Positions 1 to 7,200 of a DNA stretch of 9,779 bases are shown here, piece after piece (the first letter of the stretch is position 1; each line of letters starts with the position of its first letter). Location of the stretch: NCBI GenBank assembly GCA_037442505.1, contig JBBIPZ010000036.1, positions 1 to 9,779 of the forward strand. Reading direction: 5' to 3'. This DNA comes from JBBIPZ01 sp037442505 [NCBI: Deltaproteobacteria bacterium]. Lineage in GTDB: Bacteria; CALINM01. A program made the translations under genes and the position numbers. The notes under the pieces were generated by a model that had not been told where the DNA came from, ran no database searches, and was given only the letters and a program-made list of their open reading frames with translations.

Positions 1-151
1 TTGCCTTTTCATAAGAAATTTCCATACTTTCACCAGCTCCCATTACATACTCACCGCTGGCAATAATTACAACAGGCTCTTTTGCATATAAATTGTAAGA
101 TATAAGTAAAAACATTAAACAGACAAAAAAGATATTCTTCCCTTTCAACAT
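1..151 (-). CDS. Secreted protein of unknown function, N-terminal part only
   Basis: This is the first 50 residues of a gene that runs off the left edge. The ATG at 151-149 has a good ribosome binding site, AGGAG (complement of 159-163), about 7 nt upstream. Residues 1-23 form a Sec signal peptide: basic start MLKGK, hydrophobic core, probable cleavage after LYA. The mature protein begins KEPVVIIASGEYVMGAG and continues with an acidic helix start. The phrase 'ASGEY.MG.GES' followed by an apparent helix resembles the first strand and helix of LPP20/FlgT-type envelope proteins, but 27 mature residues are too few to assign a family. It lies in the same direction as the large operon, downstream of it, with a 144-base gap, so it is probably a separate or weakly linked unit. 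Confidence 0.75.
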   Translation of the reverse strand, partial: MLKGKNIFFVCLMFLLISYNLYAKEPVVIIASGEYVMGAGESMEISYEKA

Positions 152-179
152 ATTTTATCTCCTGCATTTACAACAGAAT

Positions 180-210
180 ATTGTATTAATATCAAATAGT
201 TAACAATCAA
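180..210 (-). promoter_or_regulatory. Possible promoter of the left-edge gene
   Basis: On the minus strand a TTGATT (complement of 205-210) lies 16 nt upstream of TAATAC (complement of 183-188), with TACAAT (180-185) as an alternative -10. The start codon follows about 30 nt downstream, behind a clear ribosome binding site. AT-rich sequence produces such matches by chance, so this is weak. The rest of the 152-295 gap shows no convincing terminator hairpin for the operon that ends at 296. Confidence 0.3.
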
Positions 211-295
211 ACCTATCGAACAACATGAAAAGTTCCTGAAAAGTAAATTAACATGAGTTTTTAGTCTCGCGCATATATGAAGAACATATTAAAAT

Positions 296-1558
296 TTATG
301 TTGGGAAAAACAGTAACGGTAACTTTATGCTTGTATCACCCTTATCAGAGGAAGGAAACTTGATAGACTTAACAAGCATCAATATCTTATTAAGAAACTC
401 TTTGTTTTTGATATCTGTTTCATATATTTCAGCCTTAGTGACACTGCCAGAATTATCAACAATGAAGAAAACAACTACTTTTCCTTTTAACTCACTGTCT
501 TTCTTTCTCTCCTCTATAAAAATAAATTCAAACCCTTTCTTATATTTGTTTAAGGTTGTGATGATCTCAGCCTCAGGCCTTTTTCCAACAACTACTTTTG
601 GCTCTGATATCCTCTCCTTAACTATAAGTTTTTCAGTAGCTTCTAATCCAACCTTAATGTCCTTCTTAATAGGCCCCGGGTGGATTTCTTCAACTTTAGC
701 TGTCTCAAAGCTTTTTTTAGAATCATCAGATGTAACTTTACTTTCTCTGTTTTGAATAGGTTCTTGAAGCGTCTCTTCAAGCTTGCTAAATAAACTTCTC
801 TCCCTCTTAATAATTACACTTCTGGCACCTTCCTGAACTGCCAATACACCACCGTGTTTCGCAATATCTGGTGGTGGTGCAGTTGAAATAAAAGCTCCTG
901 AAGGCACGGAAGGCTGCGATAACTTCTTTTTTTCACCTTTAACAGTTTCCCGAGCTTGAATAACATCTTTATTATCAACAGATTCCGAGATATTTTTACT
1001 TTCTATTTTTGCCATATAACTTATTGCTCTTAGCTGTTCATCATTGTAAACTTCAGTCTGCTTAACAGTTACTTTATTTTTTGTATAAATTAACGCAGAA
1101 ACACCAGTTATTAAAAAGAAAATTAATGTAATCATTGTTGTAAATGCAATAAACCTTATATTTTCTTTAGTTAGAAACTTCTTCTTAAATGTTGTAGATA
1201 ATGGTTTAGATTTAATATCCTCTATACGAACTACCTTGACACTTATCTCAATATCTTGTATCGAGAAAATAACCTCACAATCAGTTTTTAGTTTAATAAC
1301 ATTGGTTTTGGGGAAAAGTTTCAAGATGTCATCGAGTGCATATAAATTTCCATTGTAGCGTATCTTTGCTGCCACCCTATCATTATGATATAACAACATT
1401 ACATCATCTTTAAGTTCAAGTAGCTTCAATTCATTTATGGTTATTGGCAAGACAACACTGTTTTTATAGTTACTTCCAACAGTAAAGAGGCTACCTCTGA
1501 CAGTAACCTCTTTGTTCTCATCTTTTCCCCTATATTTTACATAAAACCCTAAGCTCAT
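296..1558 (-). CDS. FHA-like / TonB-like transmembrane protein with AgmX/PglI C-terminal domain
   Basis: A 420-residue protein. Residues 1-115 are predicted cytoplasmic and strand-rich; 'SLFTVGSNYKNSVVLP' (residues 23-38) resembles the start of an FHA domain. One membrane helix covers about 136-158. Residues 160-325 form a charged, low-complexity periplasmic linker with a PPP (228-230) and a 'HGGVLA' segment (235-240). Residues 326-418 match the AgmX/PglI C-terminal domain, a TonB-C relative: 'GKVVVFFIVDNSGSV' (359-373), a helix with 'VKSIKFP' (396-402) and a final 'LPLLFF' strand. The family often has a Cys near the start of this domain and another in the helix; both are absent here. The ATG overlaps the stop of the preceding ExbD-like gene (ATGA). 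By family knowledge, such proteins (GltG/GltJ in Myxococcus) connect a TolQR-type motor to periplasmic and outer-membrane parts. The FHA-like assignment is the weaker part. Confidence 0.8.
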   Translation of the reverse strand: MSLGFYVKYRGKDENKEVTVRGSLFTVGSNYKNSVVLPITINELKLLELKDDVMLLYHNDRVAAKIRYNGNLYALDDILKLFPKTNVIKLKTDCEVIFSIQDIEISVKVVRIEDIKSKPLSTTFKKKFLTKENIRFIAFTTMITLIFFLITGVSALIYTKNKVTVKQTEVYNDEQLRAISYMAKIESKNISESVDNKDVIQARETVKGEKKKLSQPSVPSGAFISTAPPPDIAKHGGVLAVQEGARSVIIKRERSLFSKLEETLQEPIQNRESKVTSDDSKKSFETAKVEEIHPGPIKKDIKVGLEATEKLIVKERISEPKVVVGKRPEAEIITTLNKYKKGFEFIFIEERKKDSELKGKVVVFFIVDNSGSVTKAEIYETDIKNKEFLNKILMLVKSIKFPSSDKGDTSIKLPLLFFPT

Positions 1559-1971
1559 TTTGGTATTACCGCTAAATATGGTTTGGCAAACCCTGCCTTA
1601 ACAGCAAGCCTGATATATTTTTTCACAACTTGAAATGGAAGTTCCCTGTCAGCCTGTATCACTAAAAAAGAAATGCCTTTTTTCTTAATCTGTCTCAAAC
1701 TGCCAAAAACATAACTATCATCTGGTGTGTTTAGAGAAAAGATTTCATCATCAATTATAACTGAATCTTTTTTTATCGCTATATAATATTTTTCCGCAAC
1801 AGGTATCTTACTTTCAGACTTTGGAAGCTCGATACCTTCTACGAGTTTCATTAAAACACCTTCAAAGCTATATGTAGAAAGAAAGAAAAAAAGAATTATA
1901 GTGAACATATCCATCAAACTTGTAAGATTCAGCTCAATATCCTGATTTTTCTTTTTGTAAAATCTTGACAT
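1555..1971 (-). CDS. ExbD/TolR-family protein (second copy, Asp retained)
   Basis: A 138-residue inner-membrane protein of normal ExbD/TolR length: a short basic cytoplasmic N-terminus, one membrane helix (about 15-35) and a periplasmic domain. The helix carries 'LTSLMDMFTIILFFFL', matching the family pattern L-T-P-L-[IM]-D. Asp21 (codon GAT at 1911-1909) is at the place of the essential proton-binding Asp of ExbD and TolR. The periplasmic part has the expected order: a strand ending 'YIAIKKDSVIIDDE', then 'FLVIQADRELPFQVVKKYI' (a D-x-x-x-[PK]-[YF] motif), then a last strand 'PYLAVIPK'. The start codon overlaps the previous gene's stop (TAATG), which implies translational coupling and fixed stoichiometry. 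It probably pairs with the other ExbD-like protein inside the TolQ-type pentamer, as AglQ and AglS do with AglR. Confidence 0.9.
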   Translation of the reverse strand: MSRFYKKKNQDIELNLTSLMDMFTIILFFFLSTYSFEGVLMKLVEGIELPKSESKIPVAEKYYIAIKKDSVIIDDEIFSLNTPDDSYVFGSLRQIKKKGISFLVIQADRELPFQVVKKYIRLAVKAGFAKPYLAVIPK

Positions 1972-2423
1972 TACTTCTCCTCATCAAAATATACGACTTC
2001 AGAAAAAAGCTTATTATCCTTTTTGCACTGGTCGATAACCTTAATAACCTGCTCATACTTTATTTGAGGATCAATTTTAAGCAGTATATCGTTTTTTGTA
2101 GGCAATGTTTTTTTTATCTCCACAAGACGATTTAAGAGTCTATTTTCAAAACCCTCAGTTAATGGAATGTCTTCAGCCAGTTTGTCATCTACATAAACTG
2201 CGACTGACGATTGTTTTAAATCTATCATAACTTTTTTAGCGACATCACCACTCGCTGAGGCATCAGACAACGTTGGTAATTGCAACTCAACTGTTGTTAA
2301 CTTTTGTAAATAGGCATTTTGAATAACTAAAGGAAGAATTAGTAAGAAAAGATTCATTACTGGAATCAGAATTGGTAAAAAGCCACCTTTTTTGGTTCTC
2401 TTCCTGAATCTTGACGATAACAT
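1971..2423 (-). CDS. ExbD/TolR-family protein (first copy, essential Asp replaced by Asn)
   Basis: A 150-residue protein with the ExbD/TolR layout: a strongly basic N-terminus (RFRKRTKKGG), one membrane helix (about 15-37) and a periplasmic domain. That domain has the strand 'KVMIDLKQSSVAVYVDD' and the 'ILLKIDPQIKYEQVIKVID' segment that matches the family D-x-x-[TV]-x-Y/F motif. The helix reads 'LPILIPVMNLFLLILPLVI'. The family's P-[LI]-[IV]-D becomes P-V-M-N, so Asn24 (codon AAT at 2354-2352) sits where Asp normally binds the proton. The gene is intact and coupled on both sides by TAATG overlaps, so it is not a decaying copy. It probably acts with the Asp-bearing ExbD encoded next to it. Family membership is firm; the consequence of the Asn is inference. 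Confidence 0.88.
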   Translation of the reverse strand: MLSSRFRKRTKKGGFLPILIPVMNLFLLILPLVIQNAYLQKLTTVELQLPTLSDASASGDVAKKVMIDLKQSSVAVYVDDKLAEDIPLTEGFENRLLNRLVEIKKTLPTKNDILLKIDPQIKYEQVIKVIDQCKKDNKLFSEVVYFDEEK

Positions 2424-3094
2424 TAATACCTCAAAGTTATAAGATTGATAAATTTAAGAACGTAGTATTCTGTTTCTTCCATTATCCTTTCAGCTCTTGC
2501 GTTAAGAATGGCGTAGCAAAAAAGTATCAAGACGGCAGTAAAAAGACCATAAGCAGTAGTGTTCATCGCAGTTGAAATTCCTTTTGCAAGAAGTTGAGCC
2601 TTCATAGCTGGGTCAGCGATGTTTGATAATGAAGAAAAAGATTGGATAAGACCTTGAAGCGTACCCAATAATCCTAAAAGCGTAGCTAAATTAGCTACAG
2701 TCGGCAGCATGGTAAGTCTCCTTTCTACTTTAGGAAACTCGTGAGCAGCAACCTCCTCTATCGTCTTTTCTATCATAACTGCCACCCTGCGCTCACCCTT
2801 TAATATCCTTTCGTTGGATGCTGTCTCTTTTTCATGGTTTTGAACCATCTGAATACCAAATTTGATAATATTTGAAAGTGGAATATCAGGCGAAGTATTT
2901 GTAATTTCAGTTAGTTCTTTGTTTCTGACCTTTTGTTCAACAAAATTATAGTATTTTGCAGCATCAAGATTGTAACGCCGAAATAGCACAACAAATCTTT
3001 CAATAGCCACAGCAATGCCAAAGGCCAAAAGGAAAGTTATAGGATACATAAATATTCCGCCTTCATAGAAAAATTTACCTAATGTTTGAAACAT
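2423..3094 (-). CDS. MotA/TolQ/ExbB-family proton channel protein
   Basis: A 223-residue inner-membrane protein of typical ExbB/TolQ length. Three membrane helices are visible: about 14-35, 131-152 and 173-198. The large cytoplasmic loop between the first and second is rich in charged residues ('ILKGERRVAVMIEKTIEE'). Helix 2 has the hallmark 'LATLLGLLGTLQGLI' (residues 136-150), and helix 3 'GISTAMNTTAYGLFTAV' (172-188), matching the G-I-x-x-A-[LM]-x-T-T-A-x-G-L family signature; the Pro that often follows is absent. Thr138/Thr145 and Thr179/Thr180 would line the ion path. By analogy with ExbB, TolQ and AglR it should form a pentamer around two ExbD-type helices, using the proton gradient for mechanical work. 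Its start lies inside the preceding 88-codon gene, behind a strong AGGAGG, and its stop overlaps the next ATG (TAATG). Confidence 0.93.
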   Translation of the reverse strand: MFQTLGKFFYEGGIFMYPITFLLAFGIAVAIERFVVLFRRYNLDAAKYYNFVEQKVRNKELTEITNTSPDIPLSNIIKFGIQMVQNHEKETASNERILKGERRVAVMIEKTIEEVAAHEFPKVERRLTMLPTVANLATLLGLLGTLQGLIQSFSSLSNIADPAMKAQLLAKGISTAMNTTAYGLFTAVLILFCYAILNARAERIMEETEYYVLKFINLITLRY

Positions 3095-3341
3095 CTTTGT
3101 CCTCCTCGTCCAACAAATCTTTTAAATCTTCTTCTAACAAGGTTTTATTTAGAAAATAGTTGTGTTTAACTTTTACTCTCTTCATTTCAAGTTCCAGCGG
3201 TGGCAAGAAAAACATTATTCTTGGAGCTTCATTTGCACCAATAATTTCCAGCCCAGATTTTACCTCAAAATCAACAGATTTATCTTCAGCGAAGATATTT
3301 GTAGCAAATAATAAAGCAATCAATGCAAATGTTTTTCTCAT
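3075..3341 (-). CDS. Small secreted protein of the motor locus, unknown function
   Basis: An 88-residue protein with a clear Sec signal peptide (MRKTFALIALLFATNIFA, cleavage after residue 18). About 70 mature residues follow: 'LEIIGANEAPRIMFFLPPLE' (31-50), a basic stretch 'MKRVKVKH' (53-60), 'NYFLN', and a very acidic tail (69-84). There is no Cys and no lipobox, so it is probably soluble in the periplasm. It overlaps the TolQ-like gene by 20 nt and carries that gene's ribosome binding site in its last codons, which ties its translation to the motor. The motif 'I.G.....P...F..P..E' looks like that of small secreted proteins I recall beside ExbB/ExbD/AgmX clusters, but I cannot confirm the family. 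No Shine-Dalgarno sequence precedes its ATG; a TATAAT lies 6 nt upstream instead. Confidence 0.75.
   Translation of the reverse strand: MRKTFALIALLFATNIFAEDKSVDFEVKSGLEIIGANEAPRIMFFLPPLELEMKRVKVKHNYFLNKTLLEEDLKDLLDEEDKDVSNIR
3101..3106 (-). promoter_or_regulatory. Strong ribosome binding site of the TolQ-like gene
   Basis: The complement reads AGGAGG, 6 nt before the ATG at 3094-3092. It lies within the coding region of the 88-residue protein and is the best Shine-Dalgarno match in the operon. It settles the TolQ-like start and suggests that this protein is made in excess over the ExbD-like proteins, whose genes rely on stop-start overlaps. That fits a 5:2 channel. Confidence 0.8.
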
Positions 3342-3347
3342 AAAAAT

Positions 3348-3353
3348 ATTATA
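3348..3353 (-). promoter_or_regulatory. Possible -10 box just before the 88-residue gene
   Basis: The minus strand reads TATAAT, ending 6 nt before the ATG at 3341. The gap between the two genes is only 30 nt and has no Shine-Dalgarno sequence. A start of transcription at the usual distance would give a nearly leaderless message. No good -35 is seen 16-18 nt upstream (AGTAAT/AAGTAA only), so this may be chance in AT-rich DNA. Confidence 0.25.
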
Positions 3354-3371
3354 CTTGTTAAAAATTCATGA

Positions 3372-4235
3372 TTACTTTTGTTCAAATAAAAATATTTTAT
3401 CAAAATTCTCTAAATTTTTCCTTGTAAAATTATCATCACTTATTTTAAGCGCATCTTTAAGTGTATTTCTTGCTTTTAAAATCTCTCCCCTCTTAAAATA
3501 AATATCTGCAACCAGGTTGTATATTTCAATGAATTGTTTCATTTCGCCTTTTTCCCATTCATCTAAAAGTTCATCATATCTGCCAAGCTTATACATAGCA
3601 AAAGCTTTGTACAATATCCTTCTTTTAAAACTTGACGATAAACTAAACTTTTCTAAGGCTTTACTATAATTACCCTCTTTATAGTAGACAAGACCTTGAA
3701 TATAATCCTTTGCTTCTTCATCAAGGTTTGCTGCTTCGTTGAGTGCTAATGCATTCTGACCTTTTTTTATATATAAATCAACAAGATAATAGCTAATAAG
3801 AGGATTTTTGCTACCGCTATCTTTTGCCTTAAAAAGATTTCTACGCGCAGCTTCGAAAAGACCATTACGATAGTAAGATACACCTAACATTACATTAAGT
3901 CTACTATCATTAAGCTGTGGAAAATCAGCAAACACTTTCTCACCAACTTTTATCACATCATTAAATCTATTTTCAATGAAGTATGCTTCCATTACATAAC
4001 TTAATGAAGCATAATCTTTAATCTCTTGAATATTTTTTTCGTATAACTCTATAATCTTTTTGAAATCCTTATCTTTTTTGTATATTTTAATCTGGTCTAT
4101 TAGTGAAATCTCTTCTTTAACCGTTATCTGTTGTGGTGTAATTTTTTTAGTTTCTAAATCCTGTTTGTGAACAGAACAAGCCGTTAATAACAATAGAACA
4201 AAAATAATCATATTATTCAAAGAAAATTTCGCCAT
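3372..4235 (-). CDS. Outer-membrane TPR lipoprotein
   Basis: A 287-residue protein with a lipoprotein signal: hydrophobic core then 'LLLTAC' with the lipidated Cys at residue 20. Ser at +2, with no Asp, favours outer-membrane sorting under the Lol rule. Residues 50-280 are helical pairs of TPR type, for example around 112-143 ('LNVMLGVSYYRNGLFEAARRN'), 178-200 ('YIQGLVYYKEGNYSKALEKF') and 238-264 ('YNLVADIYFKRGEILKARNT'). It overlaps the end of the giant TPR gene by 23 nt. A GAGG lies about 10 nt before its ATG. TPR lipoproteins are scaffold parts in comparable loci, where GltE of Myxococcus has this general form; direct orthology is not shown. It likely forms the outer-membrane anchor of the machine. 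Confidence 0.85.
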   Translation of the reverse strand: MAKFSLNNMIIFVLLLLTACSVHKQDLETKKITPQQITVKEEISLIDQIKIYKKDKDFKKIIELYEKNIQEIKDYASLSYVMEAYFIENRFNDVIKVGEKVFADFPQLNDSRLNVMLGVSYYRNGLFEAARRNLFKAKDSGSKNPLISYYLVDLYIKKGQNALALNEAANLDEEAKDYIQGLVYYKEGNYSKALEKFSLSSSFKRRILYKAFAMYKLGRYDELLDEWEKGEMKQFIEIYNLVADIYFKRGEILKARNTLKDALKISDDNFTRKNLENFDKIFLFEQK

Positions 4236-7200
4236 GCTTAATTTCCTCTATTAAGTTAACTTCTATCTCAGGTATAAGTAATTCTTTCGAATACAATTCA
4301 GTATCGAGTTGTTTAAGTTTAGAAAGATTTTTAAGAACCAATTTAGCGTTATTTTGTTCAACAGAAAGTTTTAAAGAACGTTTATAAAACTCGACAGCTT
4401 TCGAAATCGCCTCATCTTTATGTACAAAAAAGAGCGAAAAATCTGATAAAACCTCACCAATATGAAAAAGATAATCTGGTTTTGCAGTATTCTTAAATCG
4501 CCTGCTCAGGAAATCTATAAAAGCTTCCAGCGCTTCCCTTGCATCGTCTTCAGGCTTTAAAAATATTGTTTTTTTAAGCGTGTTATGAAAAAACTTAATA
4601 AAATCTTCTTCATACTCTTCATTTACATCTTTTTTTGACAACGAAAGTAAAAGGTCAAATGAAACATTAAAATCTTCTTTATTATATGCAAGTGCAGCCT
4701 TTAAAAAAGTGTAAGATAATTTTTCATCATCAGTAATGTTATTATTTTCTAACTTTTTTAGTACCATTTCAGATCTATCAAATTTGCCAGCTTTTATAAA
4801 TAGCCAACTCGCCTCTAATATATAGTAGTTTGATTTTTTAGGCTCAAACTCAGAAAGTTCTAATGCTGCCTCTGCCGCTTCTATATAAAATCCAGTTTTT
4901 TTTCCAAAGATATAAACAAACTCTTTTGCTTTTGAAGCAAGTTCTCTCTTTTCTTTAACTAACTCCATAGTTTTAACAGCATCACTTAACTTACCCTCTT
5001 TCTCGAGTAAAATAGCAAGATTAAATAATGCATATTCTTTAAAATTTGTCGAGTTAAAATCATCAATTATTTGAGTATAAAGCATTTTAGCTTCAGCAAT
5101 TCTACCATTCTCCTCTTCTATTTTTGCCATTGAGAAAAGTGAGTAATGTTTTAATTCTAAAAAACGTCTGTCTTTTAGAACTTCAAAAGCCCTGTTAAAA
5201 ATAGCTGCTAAACGTTTTTTATCACTAACAGATTTAAAGTTTGCCTCACAAAAATCCGTTACCTTTATCAATCCACTCTCACCAAAAAGATCCGCTGTCC
5301 TTTCTAAGGTATTTAACATTTCTGCTTCACGTTTTTCTTTTAAAAGCATATCAGAAAGTAACATAAAAATTGAAACTGTTCTTTTGTTGTTTGGATATAT
5401 ATTAGCATATTCTTTAAGTGCATTTATAAGCTCTGCAGAAACTAATTTATTTTCCTGCCACAATTTATATTTACAATATAAAGCCCGATACAAACTTTCA
5501 TCTTCTCTAAACATCTTTTGCCATGCAAAACTGAAATGTTCTGCCGCTTTTTCATACTCCTTTTTAGCCTCTTCAAGCTGTGCTAATAAAAATGACGCTT
5601 CTGCAGATTTTTCGTCTTCCCTAAATGCATTCAGAAACCTGTTATATAACATAACAGCATTTTTATAGGAATCATCGTCGTTATTTTTTTCATACTGCAC
5701 ATTAAAATATACAGCTACGGAAAACAAATTGTCCTTATATTGTTTAGGAAACGACTTAAACTTTCTGAAATAATTAGAATTTTCTCCATAAAGATTAACA
5801 AATCTTTGTTTTTCATGATTTGCAAGTTCATATTTACCTAATAAATTTAACAGTTCTATTTTAGCCATGAGTAAATCAGCAGAATCTTTGTAAAGATAAT
5901 AATCCGTCAAACCTTTTTCATAAACACTAAGAGCCTTATCGTAATCCGCAAGGAAAAGATGAAGATCTCCAACACCTTTAAATAGCTTATCAGGCTTGTT
6001 AAAATCGGGATATTTAACTAAATACTCTCCAATTTTGTCTTCACCTAACTTGAAAAACACTCGGGAAAGCAGTTCCATCAGTTCATCAACTAAAATTAAA
6101 TTTTTTTCGCCTTCAAAATTAAATTTGTAACCTAAAAAAAGGTCTGGTACTTCTAATAGCTTTCCCATTAGATAGTATGCCCAGCCTATTTTATATTGGG
6201 CAGCATTTCGATAATTTTCATTCTTTTTTGCAGCATCTTTAAAATATTTTATACAAGCCTCATAGTTACCCATATCGAACAATATTTCTGCAACCTTAAA
6301 CAAAATTCTTCCACTTGGATTATCTTCTAATAACAGATAGTTATTATAGGCAACGATAGCCTCGTCTAATTTGCCCTGTTCTTCAGAAACCTCAGCCAAA
6401 ACCAACAAGACATCTTTTTTTCTTTCAGTATATTTTTGCAAATAAAAAGTTGAGTATTTTTTCAAATCATCTAAAATATGGCCTTTTTTCTCAAAGGGTA
6501 TTTGTTGAGAATACTGCCATAAAACGTAAATCTTCGCAAATGCTAACTCCTCTTCGGAAGGAAGTTTTTTACTTACAGAAATATGATAATAATCATCAAT
6601 TTTTAAGACTAAATCATTAAACTCCTCATCAGAAATCTTCTTCTTAACTCTAATTTTCTCAAGAAAGTTTTTTATTTCGCTCTCTGTTTTCAATTTAGCC
6701 TGCTCTTCGGCAAACTTCACCTGTAGTTCAGTAAGGTTTAGCTGAAGCATATCTAACAAATTTTGATGTTCCTTATCAAACAATGCAATATATTCATTTG
6801 CTTTGAATGAAGAACTAAATGATATGTTTTTTAAACCTTTAACCTTTTCTTGAATATCTATAATTTTTTTTCTAATCTCTTTGTATTCACCAGTTTTTTC
6901 AAGTTCTTTCCAGACTCTGTCGTACTGTTCCAATATATTTTTCAAATCTACATTAATTTGTATCATTTTTGAAACAAAACGATCAATTTCATCCTTGTAT
7001 AGCGAAAGCCCTTCTATGTAACTTTTAAGCTTATAATTGTAAAACAAAGACTTATACGGCTGTTGAAGCTCTAAATAATTTTGAAACTTCCCATTTTTTG
7101 CATTAACATAAATCAAAAAAGGATCTGTAGACAACTTATCAATTTTGATACTGCTAAAATAGTCTTCAAACTTAATTTCACTTCCACACTCAACCAACAA

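Noticed and set aside
327-755. Plus-strand reading frame of 142 codons
   Set aside because: It lies wholly inside the TonB-like gene on the other strand, which has a recognisable C-terminal domain; the product looks like antisense translation and has no family signature.
2352-2354. Asn24 as a sign of a dead exbD copy
   Set aside because: The gene is full length, translationally coupled on both sides and keeps the periplasmic motifs, so decay is unlikely; reported as a finding instead.
2423-3094. Naming the motor genes tolQ/tolR or exbB/exbD
   Set aside because: No tolA, tolB, pal or TonB receptor is nearby, and the AgmX-type and TPR neighbours fit an Agl-Glt-like system better; symbols were left empty.
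3160-3501. Plus-strand reading frame of 113 codons
   Set aside because: It runs antisense through the 88-residue protein and the end of the TPR lipoprotein, both with good signal peptides and operon context.
5384-5668. Plus-strand reading frame of 94 codons
   Set aside because: Antisense to TPR repeats of the giant scaffold gene; no ribosome site or domain.
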